Source: Planctomycetota bacterium
GTDB lineage: Bacteria > Planctomycetota > Planctomycetia > Gemmatales > Gemmataceae
DNA length: 11,776 nt
Reading direction: 5' to 3'
NCBI GenBank assembly: GCA_016200155.1
Contig: JACQFG010000162.1
Location: 1 to 11,776, forward strand
Positions 6,442 through 11,776 of the stretch are shown piece after piece. Position numbers and translations under genes: made by a program. The notes beneath the pieces were generated by a model, which searched no databases, was not told the DNA's origin, and was given only the letters and a program-made list of their open reading frames with translations. How positions within the stretch are numbered: position 1 is the stretch's first letter; every line of letters begins with the position of its first letter.

Positions 6442-7068
6442 CTACCGCCTCACACCCCGCACCCAGCGGCGGATCGTGTTCTTGATGGTCCGCCAATCCA
6501 CGTCCCACAGCATCCGCGGCAATCGTTCCGGGTCGGCGTCATCGAAATAGACCAAGCTGCGCATCAGATGAGCATCATCCTCGATTGCGTGTTTTTTCTT
6601 ATACCCGCGCAGCATTGGCCGCAGCGAGTCCGCGCGCCTGCCGAGCGCGTAGATGTCGACGAAATCCTTCTTGGCGCCGCGCTGAGCGACCGCCGCCAAT
6701 TTCATGGCTGCCAGATCGGCGCGGCCGGCGATGCGGATCCCACCGAGCACGCGCTGCGGTCGAGCGAGGGACGGATAGTTGTGACGGATCAGGCTCACCG
6801 GAACACCGCCGACGTTTCCGTGCAGCGTTCCCGGCGCTACCGTATCGGTGACGAACGGAATTCCTTCCTCACGAAGTTCCTGGGCAAGCACCAACGGCTC
6901 GAAGCGCTCGGGAGTAAACCAATCAAAATCCACCGAACGGCGGTGGCCGAGATGCAGCGCCACCGCCGTACCGCCGACAAGATAGAATCCGCGGTGCGAT
7001 AGCACCGGCCCGATCTGGGCCAGAACGCGCTCTTGTCGGCGAGTCAGGATTTCGGGGTGCAAGCTCAT
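6442..7068 (-). CDS. AbiEii/AbiGii-type nucleotidyltransferase (toxin-like)
   Basis: Belongs to the AbiEii/MenT-like nucleotidyltransferase group (pfam08843), toxins of type IV-like or abortive-infection systems; characterised members add nucleotides to tRNA acceptor ends or otherwise modify RNA and stop translation. The 208-aa product shows the family motifs: G32-G33-T-A followed by R-R-S-V-D47-F-D49, the metal-binding pair, then A-A-M-K123 and K134-D135-F-V-D138. The start at 7068 is chosen because its ATG overlaps the TGA of the upstream gene as ATGA, implying coupled translation; an in-frame start seven codons earlier would overlap more. The pairing with a DUF6922-like protein rather than the AbiEi regulator suggests a distinct antitoxin type. 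All active-site acidic residues I would look for appear present, so it is not obviously dead. Toxicity is inferred from family. Confidence 0.85.
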   Translation of the reverse strand: MSLHPEILTRRQERVLAQIGPVLSHRGFYLVGGTAVALHLGHRRSVDFDWFTPERFEPLVLAQELREEGIPFVTDTVAPGTLHGNVGGVPVSLIRHNYPSLARPQRVLGGIRIAGRADLAAMKLAAVAQRGAKKDFVDIYALGRRADSLRPMLRGYKKKHAIEDDAHLMRSLVYFDDADPERLPRMLWDVDWRTIKNTIRRWVRGVRR

Positions 7069-7397
7069 TCGCGATTTCGCCCCTCCCAAATCTGCCGGGC
7101 AGGATCAGCAAGCCAGGCGTTCACCTGACGCCTCGGCAGATCAAGAATCAACTCCCAAAATCGGAGATGCCGATTGCTCAACCCGGCCCCGCGTCGACGA
7201 ATCAGCCAGGCCCGCAGCTCGTTGTCCGGAAAGCGCCGCCGCAGCCAGCGCAGCGAGGCCCAGTCCCCGACCGCAAGGATGCGAGCGATGATCAGGTCGC
7301 GGTCGGCTTCCCAGGACAGGCGGGCGAAGTCGTAGTCCCAGAAGAAGGGACGGAGGGTACGGGGGAGCTTGGTGGCACACACGCGTTGCTGCTTCAT
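7065..7397 (-). CDS. DUF6922-like small protein, presumed partner/antitoxin of the AbiEii-type gene
   Basis: The 110-aa product matches, from memory, a family (DUF6922) that often precedes AbiEii-type genes. Recognisable conserved pieces are F-F-W-D-Y-D-F-A-R-L-S-W-E-A-D-R-D-L-I-I, R-I-L-A-V-G-D-W-A-S-L-R-W-L-R and L-R-F-W-E-L-I-L-D-L-P. It is rich in Arg, Trp and Leu, with no signal peptide or membrane segment. The start ATG at 7397 has GGAG eight bases upstream on the minus strand. Its stop overlaps the toxin-like gene's start by four bases, the layout expected when the antitoxin is made first. It follows the 213-aa gene by 70 bases, so it may be the fourth gene of the operon or have its own promoter. 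Function as an antitoxin is inferred from position and family neighbourhood only. Confidence 0.75.
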   Translation of the reverse strand: MKQQRVCATKLPRTLRPFFWDYDFARLSWEADRDLIIARILAVGDWASLRWLRRRFPDNELRAWLIRRRGAGLSNRHLRFWELILDLPRRQVNAWLADPARQIWEGRNRE

Positions 7398-7467
7398 CCG
7401 CGAATCTCCGTGCTGCTTGCCCGCGCCGTCGCTTCAAGGAAGGATGCAAATAGCGTTGCACTTGCCC

Positions 7468-8109
7468 TCACGCGAAACAGATGGCTGTTTGGTGTTGGAT
7501 ACTCAATCGCGCCGCCTCGAAAAGTGAAATCCAGACCGCCTTTTCGATCCATAAAGGACCTTCCTGATCGATCTCGGCGTTGATCTTCTTTGCGTCATCG
7601 TTGCTCAACTCTCCGTTTGCAATCTGAATCTTGAGGGCGGGCGCGATAACGATCAATTCTTTCATCAGCGTGAAAGACGATCCGAGAATTCCACCTGGAA
7701 TGAGGTCGCCATTGTCATCGACGATGATTTCCTTGAAATCGATTGGCAAATAGAAGCCCTCGCAATCGGAATGGCACAGCAGGTGGCTCGCCATCATGGC
7801 AGATTCCTCGTCGACCACCGGATCTGCCGCCGGGTCTTCAGATTCGGCAAGCGGCTTGGCGATCCAATCAGGATCTTGCATCACATGAGCCGCCACGCGC
7901 CTAAGGTGATGAAGATAGGAATACGAATAGCTGCCGATCGGCGTGCGGTCATCGAGCGGGGGAAGTTTTTCCGGTTCGGTGTGCGGCGGCAGTTTGTGCT
8001 CGGCAAGCACGGCGTTGAGGCCTGCCAGCACCTTACGAAACCAATCGGCGCCTTCCTCATCATTTTCGACGAGATCGGCAAGCTGACCGACTTGAACTGC
8101 AAGGCCCAT
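7468..8109 (-). CDS. Conserved uncharacterised 213-aa protein in the HEPN operon
   Basis: I know of no functional name. The start ATG 8109 has AGGAAG (complement of 8116-8121) upstream. The product is acidic and soluble, with no membrane segment. Blocks that look conserved are the opening M-G-L-A-V-Q-V-G-Q-L-A-D-L-V-E-N-D, a middle L-H-H-L-R-R-V-A-A-H, S-H-L-L-C-H-S-D-C-E-G-F-Y-L-P-I-D-F, P-G-G-I-L-G-S-S and the close W-I-S-L-F-E-A-A-R-L-S-I. Similar sequences seem to me to recur in bacteria as stand-alone hypothetical proteins. The C-H-S-D-C and neighbouring His residues could bind a metal, which is speculation. It starts 24 bases after the HEPN-like gene, so the two are probably co-transcribed; it could be an accessory or immunity protein, or a passenger gene. 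Confidence 0.82.
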   Translation of the reverse strand: MGLAVQVGQLADLVENDEEGADWFRKVLAGLNAVLAEHKLPPHTEPEKLPPLDDRTPIGSYSYSYLHHLRRVAAHVMQDPDWIAKPLAESEDPAADPVVDEESAMMASHLLCHSDCEGFYLPIDFKEIIVDDNGDLIPGGILGSSFTLMKELIVIAPALKIQIANGELSNDDAKKINAEIDQEGPLWIEKAVWISLFEAARLSIQHQTAICFA

Positions 8110-8133
8110 TTTGAACTTCCTAGTTTTTCTTGA

Positions 8134-8523
8134 TCACGCCTTCTTGAGCTTCGGCTCCACGATCGCGACGATCTTCGCAAGCCAGGCGATCGAGTCAGCG
8201 CGATCCTCGTCGGCATATTCATAGGCCACGTCGTACCGCACGGATTCGCTGAGGTTTTTCAACCAACTATATTTCTCCCGCGCGTCGCGAAGTTCGGGAC
8301 ATTGGGCCATCGCGTGGTTTCGTGCTTTGTGTTCGGTCGATTCCGGATCGAACCGAAGGTTCTGCTTGTCGATCAAATAGGCGTTCATCAGATGCAATGC
8401 CGCATAGAATCGAACGACGCAAGTCCAGCCGCGATGCGCGGGGAACTGCTTTTCCATCTCAGTCGCCAAGGCGACGTTCGTCAGGAAGAGAGCATGGTAG
8501 TCCGCCGCGTTTTCGCTCATCAT
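8134..8523 (-). CDS. HEPN-domain-like protein (candidate RNase toxin)
   Basis: HEPN proteins are helical, and many are metal-independent RNases with an R-X4-6-H motif that act as toxins or defence effectors. This 129-aa protein has the helical length and pattern: R38-F-Y-A-A-L-H44 (an R-X5-H) followed by L-M-N-A-Y-L, then S-T-E-H65-K-A-R-N-H, then Y-S-W-L-K...S-V-R-Y-D. The F-Y-A-A-L-H and R-Y pieces match a group usually annotated as HEPN-like or hypothetical. Its ATG (8521-8523) overlaps the upstream stop as ATGA, so translation is coupled; a second ATG follows at once. No nucleotidyltransferase (MNT) antitoxin is next to it: the upstream partner lacks the G-S and D-x-D motifs. Family likeness is by eye; RNase activity is inferred. 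Confidence 0.8.
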   Translation of the reverse strand: MMSENAADYHALFLTNVALATEMEKQFPAHRGWTCVVRFYAALHLMNAYLIDKQNLRFDPESTEHKARNHAMAQCPELRDAREKYSWLKNLSESVRYDVAYEYADEDRADSIAWLAKIVAIVEPKLKKA

Positions 8524-8852
8524 CGCAGGTACACCAGTTCTGAGCCCCAGGGACCTGACTCGCTCGGTTTTCGGCCTTGATGGGCGCGTGTGTGAAACTC
8601 GAAGGAGATTTCGGGAAACGCTTTCTCGATCAGATCCTCCTGGCGGAGTATCCCTTTGAGGTAAACCTCGCGATGCTCCTTGACCACGGAATACACGTGG
8701 ATTGTCTCGCTCACCGTGTTCACAAACACCGCGTCCACGGTCGGCACATTGGCAAGATGCAACCGGATCGCGTCACGCCAATCCTTGGGCCGGACGGAGG
8801 CCTTCCTGCCTGGCTTCTTCGGTTCTGGTTTTTTCGTGATCGTTTTCGGCAT
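8520..8852 (-). CDS. Small basic-tailed protein preceding the HEPN-like gene, candidate antitoxin or partner
   Basis: Not a family I can name. The start at 8852 (M-P-K-T-I-T-K-K) is chosen for the strong AAGGGG six bases upstream; an in-frame start 18 codons earlier would fall outside the predicted transcript's favoured region. The 110-aa product has a Lys/Pro-rich, probably disordered first 25 residues, then an alpha/beta-looking part with D-A-V-F-V-N-T-V-S-E-T-I-H-V-Y-S-V-V and E-D-L-I-E-K-A-F-P-E-I-S-F-E-F-H. I have a general memory of similar V-Y-x-V-V...F-P...F-x-F-H proteins of unknown function beside HEPN-like genes. It is the first gene of the minus-strand operon and its stop overlaps the HEPN start by four bases. 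Order (small protein first) and coupling fit an antitoxin; the basic tail could bind nucleic acid. These roles are inferred. Confidence 0.75.
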   Translation of the reverse strand: MPKTITKKPEPKKPGRKASVRPKDWRDAIRLHLANVPTVDAVFVNTVSETIHVYSVVKEHREVYLKGILRQEDLIEKAFPEISFEFHTRAHQGRKPSESGPWGSELVYLR

Positions 8853-8862
8853 GCTCTTCCCC

Positions 8863-8891
8863 TTGTGTGCCGATGCTGCATGAGGGATAAT
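8863..8891 (+). promoter_or_regulatory. Predicted sigma-70-type promoter of the DUF433 gene
   Basis: TTGTGT (8863-8868), 17-base spacer, GATAAT (8886-8891). A start of transcription near 8898 would put the ATG at 8935 about 37 bases into the message and would exclude the ATG at 8896 as an efficient start. Confidence 0.5.
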
Positions 8892-8927
8892 TCCGATGGA
8901 TCGCACCGTCGATTCTCACTCTGGGAC

Positions 8928-8957
8928 ATTATCCATGACCGACCGCGTTGCCGTCAA
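8928..8957 (-). promoter_or_regulatory. Predicted sigma-70-type promoter of the HEPN operon
   Basis: On the minus strand TTGACG (8957-8952), 18-base spacer, GATAAT (8933-8928). Transcription would begin near 8921, giving a leader of about 69 bases before the first gene at 8852. The -35 box lies inside the start of the DUF433 gene, and the two start points cross, so the promoters would compete. Confidence 0.5.
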
Positions 8958-9135
8958 TCCCCGGATTCACTTCGGCAAGCCCTGTGTCGGCGGCACGCGC
9001 ATCCCCGTACAGAACGTGCTGGAACTCATCGAAGCTGGCCTCTCGTTCGACGACATCATCCGGGATTATTATCCCGACCTTCAACAAGACGACATTCGCG
9101 CTTGCGTCGAAAATGCGGCGGACGTCGGAGCCTGA
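8935..9135 (+). CDS. DUF433 antitoxin-like protein, without an adjacent toxin
   Basis: DUF433 (pfam04255) proteins are small helical, helix-turn-helix-like antitoxins usually followed by a DUF5615 PIN-like toxin gene. The 66-aa product has the full family pattern: N-P-R-I-H-F-G-K-P-C-V-G-G-T-R-I-P-V, V-L-E-L-I-E-A-G-L-S-F-D-D-I-I, D-Y-Y-P-D-L then D-I-R-A-C. ATG 8935 gives the M-T-D-R-V start typical of planctomycete members and fits the predicted promoter; ATG 8896, 13 codons earlier, has a better ribosome site (GAGGGA at 8882-8887) but overlaps the predicted transcription start. Downstream, only 51 bases separate it from a convergent gene, so no toxin follows. It diverges from the HEPN operon and may have been recruited as its regulator, which is inference. 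Confidence 0.85.
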   Translation: MTDRVAVNPRIHFGKPCVGGTRIPVQNVLELIEAGLSFDDIIRDYYPDLQQDDIRACVENAADVGA

Positions 9136-9174
9136 GCGCCAGCGAAGGGTTCTGCGCGGCGCTCTGTGGCGCTC
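9134..9174. terminator. Candidate weak hairpin between convergent DUF433 and CIA30 genes
   Basis: GAGCGCCA (9134-9141) pairs with TGGCGCTC (9167-9174) over a 25-base loop. It starts at the DUF433 stop and ends 12 bases before the end of the convergent CIA30-like gene. There is no T run on either side, so the call is tentative. Confidence 0.3.
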
Positions 9175-9186
9175 GGACTCCGACGA

Positions 9187-9801
9187 TCACTTCCCCTTCT
9201 TCGCCGCCAGCACCACGAACTCCACGTCGGTGAAGCGCAGCTCGAAATCCTCGTCATCTCCTGGCGCCAGGGCGAGGAAGCCGAGCTTGGTGACGTCTTT
9301 GTAGCCCCGTGGGACTTGCTTGCCCCACTTGGGCTGGGTGAACTCGCTCAAGGGCGCGGCGACGCGCGTCCATTCCTTGGGGGCGACGAAGGTGTATTCG
9401 TAATCGCAATAGTACTTGACCACCTCGCGGCCCAGGCGGACGCGGTACTTCTTGCCGTCGCCCTTGGCCCAGAAGCGGAGGTGGGTGTAGGCGGTGAGAT
9501 CCTTGGCGTCGTCGCCAAAGGGGAGGTCGAGGACGGCCCAGGGCCAGGGGTCCTTGCTCTTGCCCATGTGGCCGGAGAAATGGCCGTGACCTTTCGAGCC
9601 CTTGGGGCTGCCGTCCTTGACGACGGCGAAGGGATTGACCTTGGTGCCGAGGTTGTTCTCGTCGATGTAGGTCTGCCAGTCGGTGCCGAGCTTGGGGCCG
9701 GCGCCGTCGAAGGATTCGACGGGCAGGATCTTCTCGTCGCCGGCGTTGACCAGGGTCGGCACGGCGAGGGCCAGCAGCAGGATCGCGATCGTGTTGCGCA
9801 T
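9187..9801 (-). CDS. Secreted CIA30-like (carbohydrate-binding-fold) protein
   Basis: The 204-aa product starts with a clear signal peptide (M-R-N-T-I-A-I-L-L-L-A-L-A-V-P-T-L-V-N-A, cut likely before G-D-E). The rest resembles CIA30-type domains, a galactose-binding-like beta-sandwich seen in many exported bacterial proteins: L-R-F-W-A-K-G-D-G-K-K-Y-R-V-R, Y-T-F-V-A-P-K-E-W-T-R-V, P-L-S-E-F-T and K-L-G-F-L-A. In mitochondria CIA30 (NDUFAF1) helps assemble complex I, but bacterial secreted forms are not thought to share that job; ligand unknown. The start ATG 9801 has GGAG (complement of 9808-9811) six bases upstream. A minus-strand -10-like TATACT (9841-9836) precedes it, giving a leader of about 28 bases. 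No operon partner is evident. Confidence 0.82.
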   Translation of the reverse strand: MRNTIAILLLALAVPTLVNAGDEKILPVESFDGAGPKLGTDWQTYIDENNLGTKVNPFAVVKDGSPKGSKGHGHFSGHMGKSKDPWPWAVLDLPFGDDAKDLTAYTHLRFWAKGDGKKYRVRLGREVVKYYCDYEYTFVAPKEWTRVAAPLSEFTQPKWGKQVPRGYKDVTKLGFLALAPGDDEDFELRFTDVEFVVLAAKKGK

Positions 9802-9835
9802 GGGAGACTCCGGTGAGTGAAATGGCGACGGTGGT

Positions 9836-9841
9836 AGTATA
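9836..9841 (-). promoter_or_regulatory. Candidate -10 box of the CIA30-like gene
   Basis: TATACT on the minus strand, five of six consensus matches, about 35 bases before the start codon. The position where a -35 box would lie (9859-9864, GAACGC) does not match and falls inside the adjacent palindrome. Confidence 0.35.
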
Positions 9842-9844
9842 TCG

Positions 9845-9898
9845 CCGCTTGCGGCTTAGCGTTCGCGCGACGCCACGCGAGCGCTAAGCCGCAAGCGG
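9845..9898. repeat. Long inverted repeat between divergent CIA30 and rsmA genes
   Basis: Arms 9845-9861 and 9882-9898 are perfect 17-base inverted copies (core CCGCTTGCGGCTTAGCG); inside, TCGCG (9863-9867) pairs with CGCGA (9876-9880). It occupies the -35 zones of both flanking genes. Because transcription leaves it in both directions it cannot serve as an ordinary terminator. The octamer CGCTTGCG in its arms is shared with the hairpins at 4891-4930 and 10823-10868. Confidence 0.9.
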
Positions 9899-9903
9899 TG
9901 TCA

Positions 9904-9909
9904 TATAAT
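9904..9909 (+). promoter_or_regulatory. Consensus -10 box of rsmA, implying a leaderless message
   Basis: A perfect TATAAT ends six bases before the ATG at 9916. With the usual 6-8-base gap, transcription would begin at or next to the A of the start codon. No -35 match is present 17 bases upstream (GCGCTA). Confidence 0.5.
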
Positions 9910-9915
9910 GCCCTC

Positions 9916-10824
9916 ATGAGCGACACGCCAATCCCGCATCCCGCCCCGAGGCAAACCCAATCGTACCTGCGCGAACTCTTTCAGTGCAATCGGCTGCATC
10001 CCAAGAACAAGCTCGGGCAGAACTTCCTCATCGATCTCAACCTGATCGATCTGATCGTCAATGCGGCGGAGCTGACGCGGGCCGACCTTGCCCTCGAAGT
10101 CGGGTCCGGCACCGGCAGCCTCACCGCGCGGCTCGCGGAACTGGCCGGCGCCGTTCTCAGCGTCGAGATCGATCCAGCTTTTCACGCCCTGGCCGAGGAG
10201 ACGGTACACGCCCATCCCAACGTGCGCATCCTCAATGCCGACGTGCTCAAGACCAAGAACCTGCTCAATCCCGACGTGCTGACGAGTCTGAACGAGATGC
10301 GCGAGCAATATCGGCCGCAGCGGATGAAGCTGGTGGCGAACTTGCCGTACGCGGTGGCGACGCCGGTGATCTCGAACCTGTTGATCGCGGGGGTCGAGCT
10401 GGAGCGGATGATCGTGACGGTGCAATGGGAGATTGCCGAGAAGCTGATCGCAAAGCCGAGCACGAAGGATTACGGGGCGCTGGCGGTGATGGTGCAGAGC
10501 CTGGCGGATGCGGAGGTGCTGCGCAAGATGCCGCCGAGCGTCTTTTGGCCGAAGCCGCAGGTGGAGTCGGGGATCGTCAAGATTGTGCCGAGCGCCGAGA
10601 AGCGAGCGAAGATTCCGGACGTACAGCGCTTGCGGAATTTCTTGCGTGATTTGTATTCGCATCGCCGCAAGAACTTGCGTGGGGCGATCATCGCCATGAC
10701 GGGACATCAGCACGAGAAGCCGATCGTCGATGCGAAGCTGGCGGAGCTGGGTTACGCGGGCACGGAGCGAGCGGAGACGCTGTCGATCGAGCAGCATCTG
10801 GAATTGTGCGAGGCGTTTCCTTAG
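9916..10824 (+). CDS. rsmA: 16S rRNA (adenine-1518/1519) dimethyltransferase RsmA/KsgA
   Basis: RsmA uses S-adenosylmethionine to dimethylate two adjacent adenines in the last hairpin of 16S rRNA, a late check on small-subunit assembly. The 302-aa product shows the motifs in order: K-L-G-Q-N-F-L-I-D (32-40), the SAM loop E61-V-G-S-G-T-G67, V-E-I-D86, N-A-D109-V-L and the catalytic N142-L-P-Y145, then P-K-P-Q-V-E-S-G and the C-terminal H-R-R-K-N-L-R-G. Between D109 and N142 there are about ten residues more than in the E. coli enzyme, a feature I associate with planctomycete RsmA. ATG 9916 is chosen over in-frame GTG 9898 because a TATAAT box sits just before it and the GTG lies within the repeat. 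No ribosome site is visible, which fits leaderless translation. The stop TAG lies in the following hairpin. Confidence 0.96.
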   Translation: MSDTPIPHPAPRQTQSYLRELFQCNRLHPKNKLGQNFLIDLNLIDLIVNAAELTRADLALEVGSGTGSLTARLAELAGAVLSVEIDPAFHALAEETVHAHPNVRILNADVLKTKNLLNPDVLTSLNEMREQYRPQRMKLVANLPYAVATPVISNLLIAGVELERMIVTVQWEIAEKLIAKPSTKDYGALAVMVQSLADAEVLRKMPPSVFWPKPQVESGIVKIVPSAEKRAKIPDVQRLRNFLRDLYSHRRKNLRGAIIAMTGHQHEKPIVDAKLAELGYAGTERAETLSIEQHLELCEAFP

Positions 10825-10868
10825 CCCGACGCGCAAGCGAGGGACGGCCCTCGCTTGCGCGTCGGGCT
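10823..10868. terminator. Perfect 21-bp hairpin terminator after rsmA, shared with the convergent STN gene
   Basis: Arms 10823-10843 and 10848-10868 are exact inverted copies with a four-base ACGG loop. The left arm begins inside the rsmA stop codon. The convergent STN gene ends 52 bases further on, so it may be stopped here as well. No T run follows. Arms contain CGCAAGCG/CGCTTGCG. Confidence 0.8.
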
Positions 10869-10919
10869 CAGAGATTATCGGCCCGGAATCGGTTCGATCT
10901 CGCCACGGAAGATGCGTTC

Positions 10920-11776
10920 CTATTGCGTGTTCGGCGAGATTATGATCACGTCGTCCTGGATGACATGACCCAGGTCCAGTGGCCCGAACAGCAGGTCGAG
11001 TGCCGTGTTCATGCTGACGTCGTCCACCTCAACCGACACCGTCGCGTCGAGATCTATGTTGTTCCGGCGCAACGCTCGCATATCAAGCAGCACCGGCACA
11101 CCGCTCGCCGCCGTCAGATCCTTGACAACATCTCGCAGCGGCACGTTCTTGAAGTTCAAGCTGATGGGCTCGCGCAGGCGTTTCTCGATCGCTGCCTGTT
11201 TTGCCCGCGGGAACGGCTGGGCGTACAGATCTTGACGGCGTTCGCCATCGGGGATTTGCAGCTCCCTGGGCACGCCGTAATCGAACACGCGATGCGGGGT
11301 CACATCCCTCTGCTTCGCCGCCTCTTCGAGGGCACGCAATTCCTTCGGCAGCGGGGACGGCATCGACGGCGGGAAGTACTGGGGCGGATGCCTCAGATAA
11401 TGCGGCGACGGCAACGTCAGGCCGGCTTCCGGTTGCCACGTCGGACCGTCGAACCATTCGATGGCTTTGCGAATCAGCCGCTCGAACGCGTCCGACTTCG
11501 CCGGTTCGGGAGCCGATTGCACTTTCACAGGCTCTGCCATGCTGCGCTTGAGGGCACGCATGATGTCGAGCACGGCGAGTACATCGTCCGGCGTTCGTTC
11601 GCCGGGTCGAAACCGGATGTTGAATTCCTTGGCCTTCGACGCAAGGAAACGTGCCTTGTCATGATCCCCGGCTTCGATGAAGACGAAAGCGTCCTTCACG
11701 ATCTGGCGCACGAGCATCCGATCCGCGCGACGGGTGTCGTGTTCGTCGAGCCAATCGATGCCGCGCTGGACGAGCC
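10920..11776 (-). CDS. STN-domain protein related to planctomycete secretin-type proteins (5' end outside window)
   Basis: The frame is open without a stop to the right edge of the window (reading ...I-D-W-L-D-E-H-D-T-R before the first internal Met near 11717), so the N-terminus is missing. About 284 residues are visible. The first part (E-A-G-D-H-D-K-A-R-F-L-A-S-K-A and the P-G-E-R-T-P-D-D-V-L-A stretch) resembles the repeat-like leader of planctomycete secretin or general-secretion proteins. A Pro-rich middle follows, then a C-terminal STN-like (secretin/TonB short N-terminal) domain: I-S-L-N-F-K-N-V-P-L-R-D-V-V-K-D-L, V-P-V-L-L-D, V-S-V-E-V-D-D-V-S-M-N-T-A-L-D-L-L-F and V-I-Q-D-D-V-I-I-I-S-P. 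The protein ends right after STN, with no secretin channel domain, so it is probably a periplasmic binding or scaffold protein rather than a pore. Stop TAG is at 10920-10922. Confidence 0.82.
   Translation of the reverse strand, partial: LVQRGIDWLDEHDTRRADRMLVRQIVKDAFVFIEAGDHDKARFLASKAKEFNIRFRPGERTPDDVLAVLDIMRALKRSMAEPVKVQSAPEPAKSDAFERLIRKAIEWFDGPTWQPEAGLTLPSPHYLRHPPQYFPPSMPSPLPKELRALEEAAKQRDVTPHRVFDYGVPRELQIPDGERRQDLYAQPFPRAKQAAIEKRLREPISLNFKNVPLRDVVKDLTAASGVPVLLDMRALRRNNIDLDATVSVEVDDVSMNTALDLLFGPLDLGHVIQDDVIIISPNTQ

Noticed and set aside
9136..9186. Remnant of a DUF5615 PIN-like toxin after DUF433
   Set aside because: Only 51 bases, no recognisable toxin motif in any frame, and it is taken up by a small inverted repeat and the end of the convergent gene.
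9166..9816. Open frame of 216 codons on the plus strand
   Set aside because: Antisense of the CIA30-like gene, Gly/Ala/Val-rich, no ribosome site; the minus frame has a signal peptide.
9901..10836. Open frame of 311 codons on the minus strand
   Set aside because: Antisense of rsmA, Arg/Leu/His-rich, no motif; the plus frame is unmistakable RsmA.

Overview
The window looks like chromosomal DNA from a planctomycete (Planctomycetota), probably an environmental lineage. This rests on gene content. There are two DUF1501 sulfatase-like secreted proteins, a short neutral-ceramidase-like secreted enzyme and a CIA30-like secreted protein. There is also an STN-domain protein with the leader typical of planctomycete secretin-related proteins, and an RsmA with extra sequence between its D-V-L and NLPY motifs. 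I cannot name the species. No rRNA, tRNA, CRISPR array or insertion sequence was found, and no gene-free stretch exceeds about 200 bases.

Layout. (1) 2-643 (+): the C-terminal end of a DUF1501 protein. (2) 751-2509 (+): a visibly more A/T-rich two-gene unit. It holds a ParA-type ATPase carrying an N-terminal membrane segment and coiled coil, and an overlapping small helical protein. This is the best candidate for an undescribed system. (3) 2703-4889 (+): a ceramidase-like hydrolase, then an MlaE-type ABC permease, separated by a striking 59-base palindrome. (4) 4934-6298 (-): a complete DUF1501 protein with a Tat-like leader. (5) 6442-8852 (-): five small genes that read as a defence or toxin-antitoxin-like operon: a small partner protein, a HEPN-like protein, a conserved 213-aa protein, a DUF6922-like protein and an AbiEii-type nucleotidyltransferase. 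A solitary DUF433 antitoxin-like gene (8935-9135, +) diverges from it, with overlapping promoters. (6) 9187-9801 (-): CIA30-like secreted protein. (7) 9916-10824 (+): rsmA/ksgA, probably leaderless. (8) 10920-window end (-): STN-domain protein, 5' end missing.

How it fits together. The secreted or envelope genes (DUF1501, ceramidase-like, MlaE, CIA30, STN) and rsmA are ordinary planctomycete chromosome. The ParA pair and the HEPN/AbiEii cluster look like accessory modules set among them. Gene boundaries carry strong hairpins. Three of these (4891-4930, 9845-9898, 10823-10868) share the octamer CGCTTGCG/CGCAAGCG in both arms, which suggests a dispersed REP-like or terminator repeat. One of the three lies between two divergent -10 boxes, where it cannot be a simple terminator.
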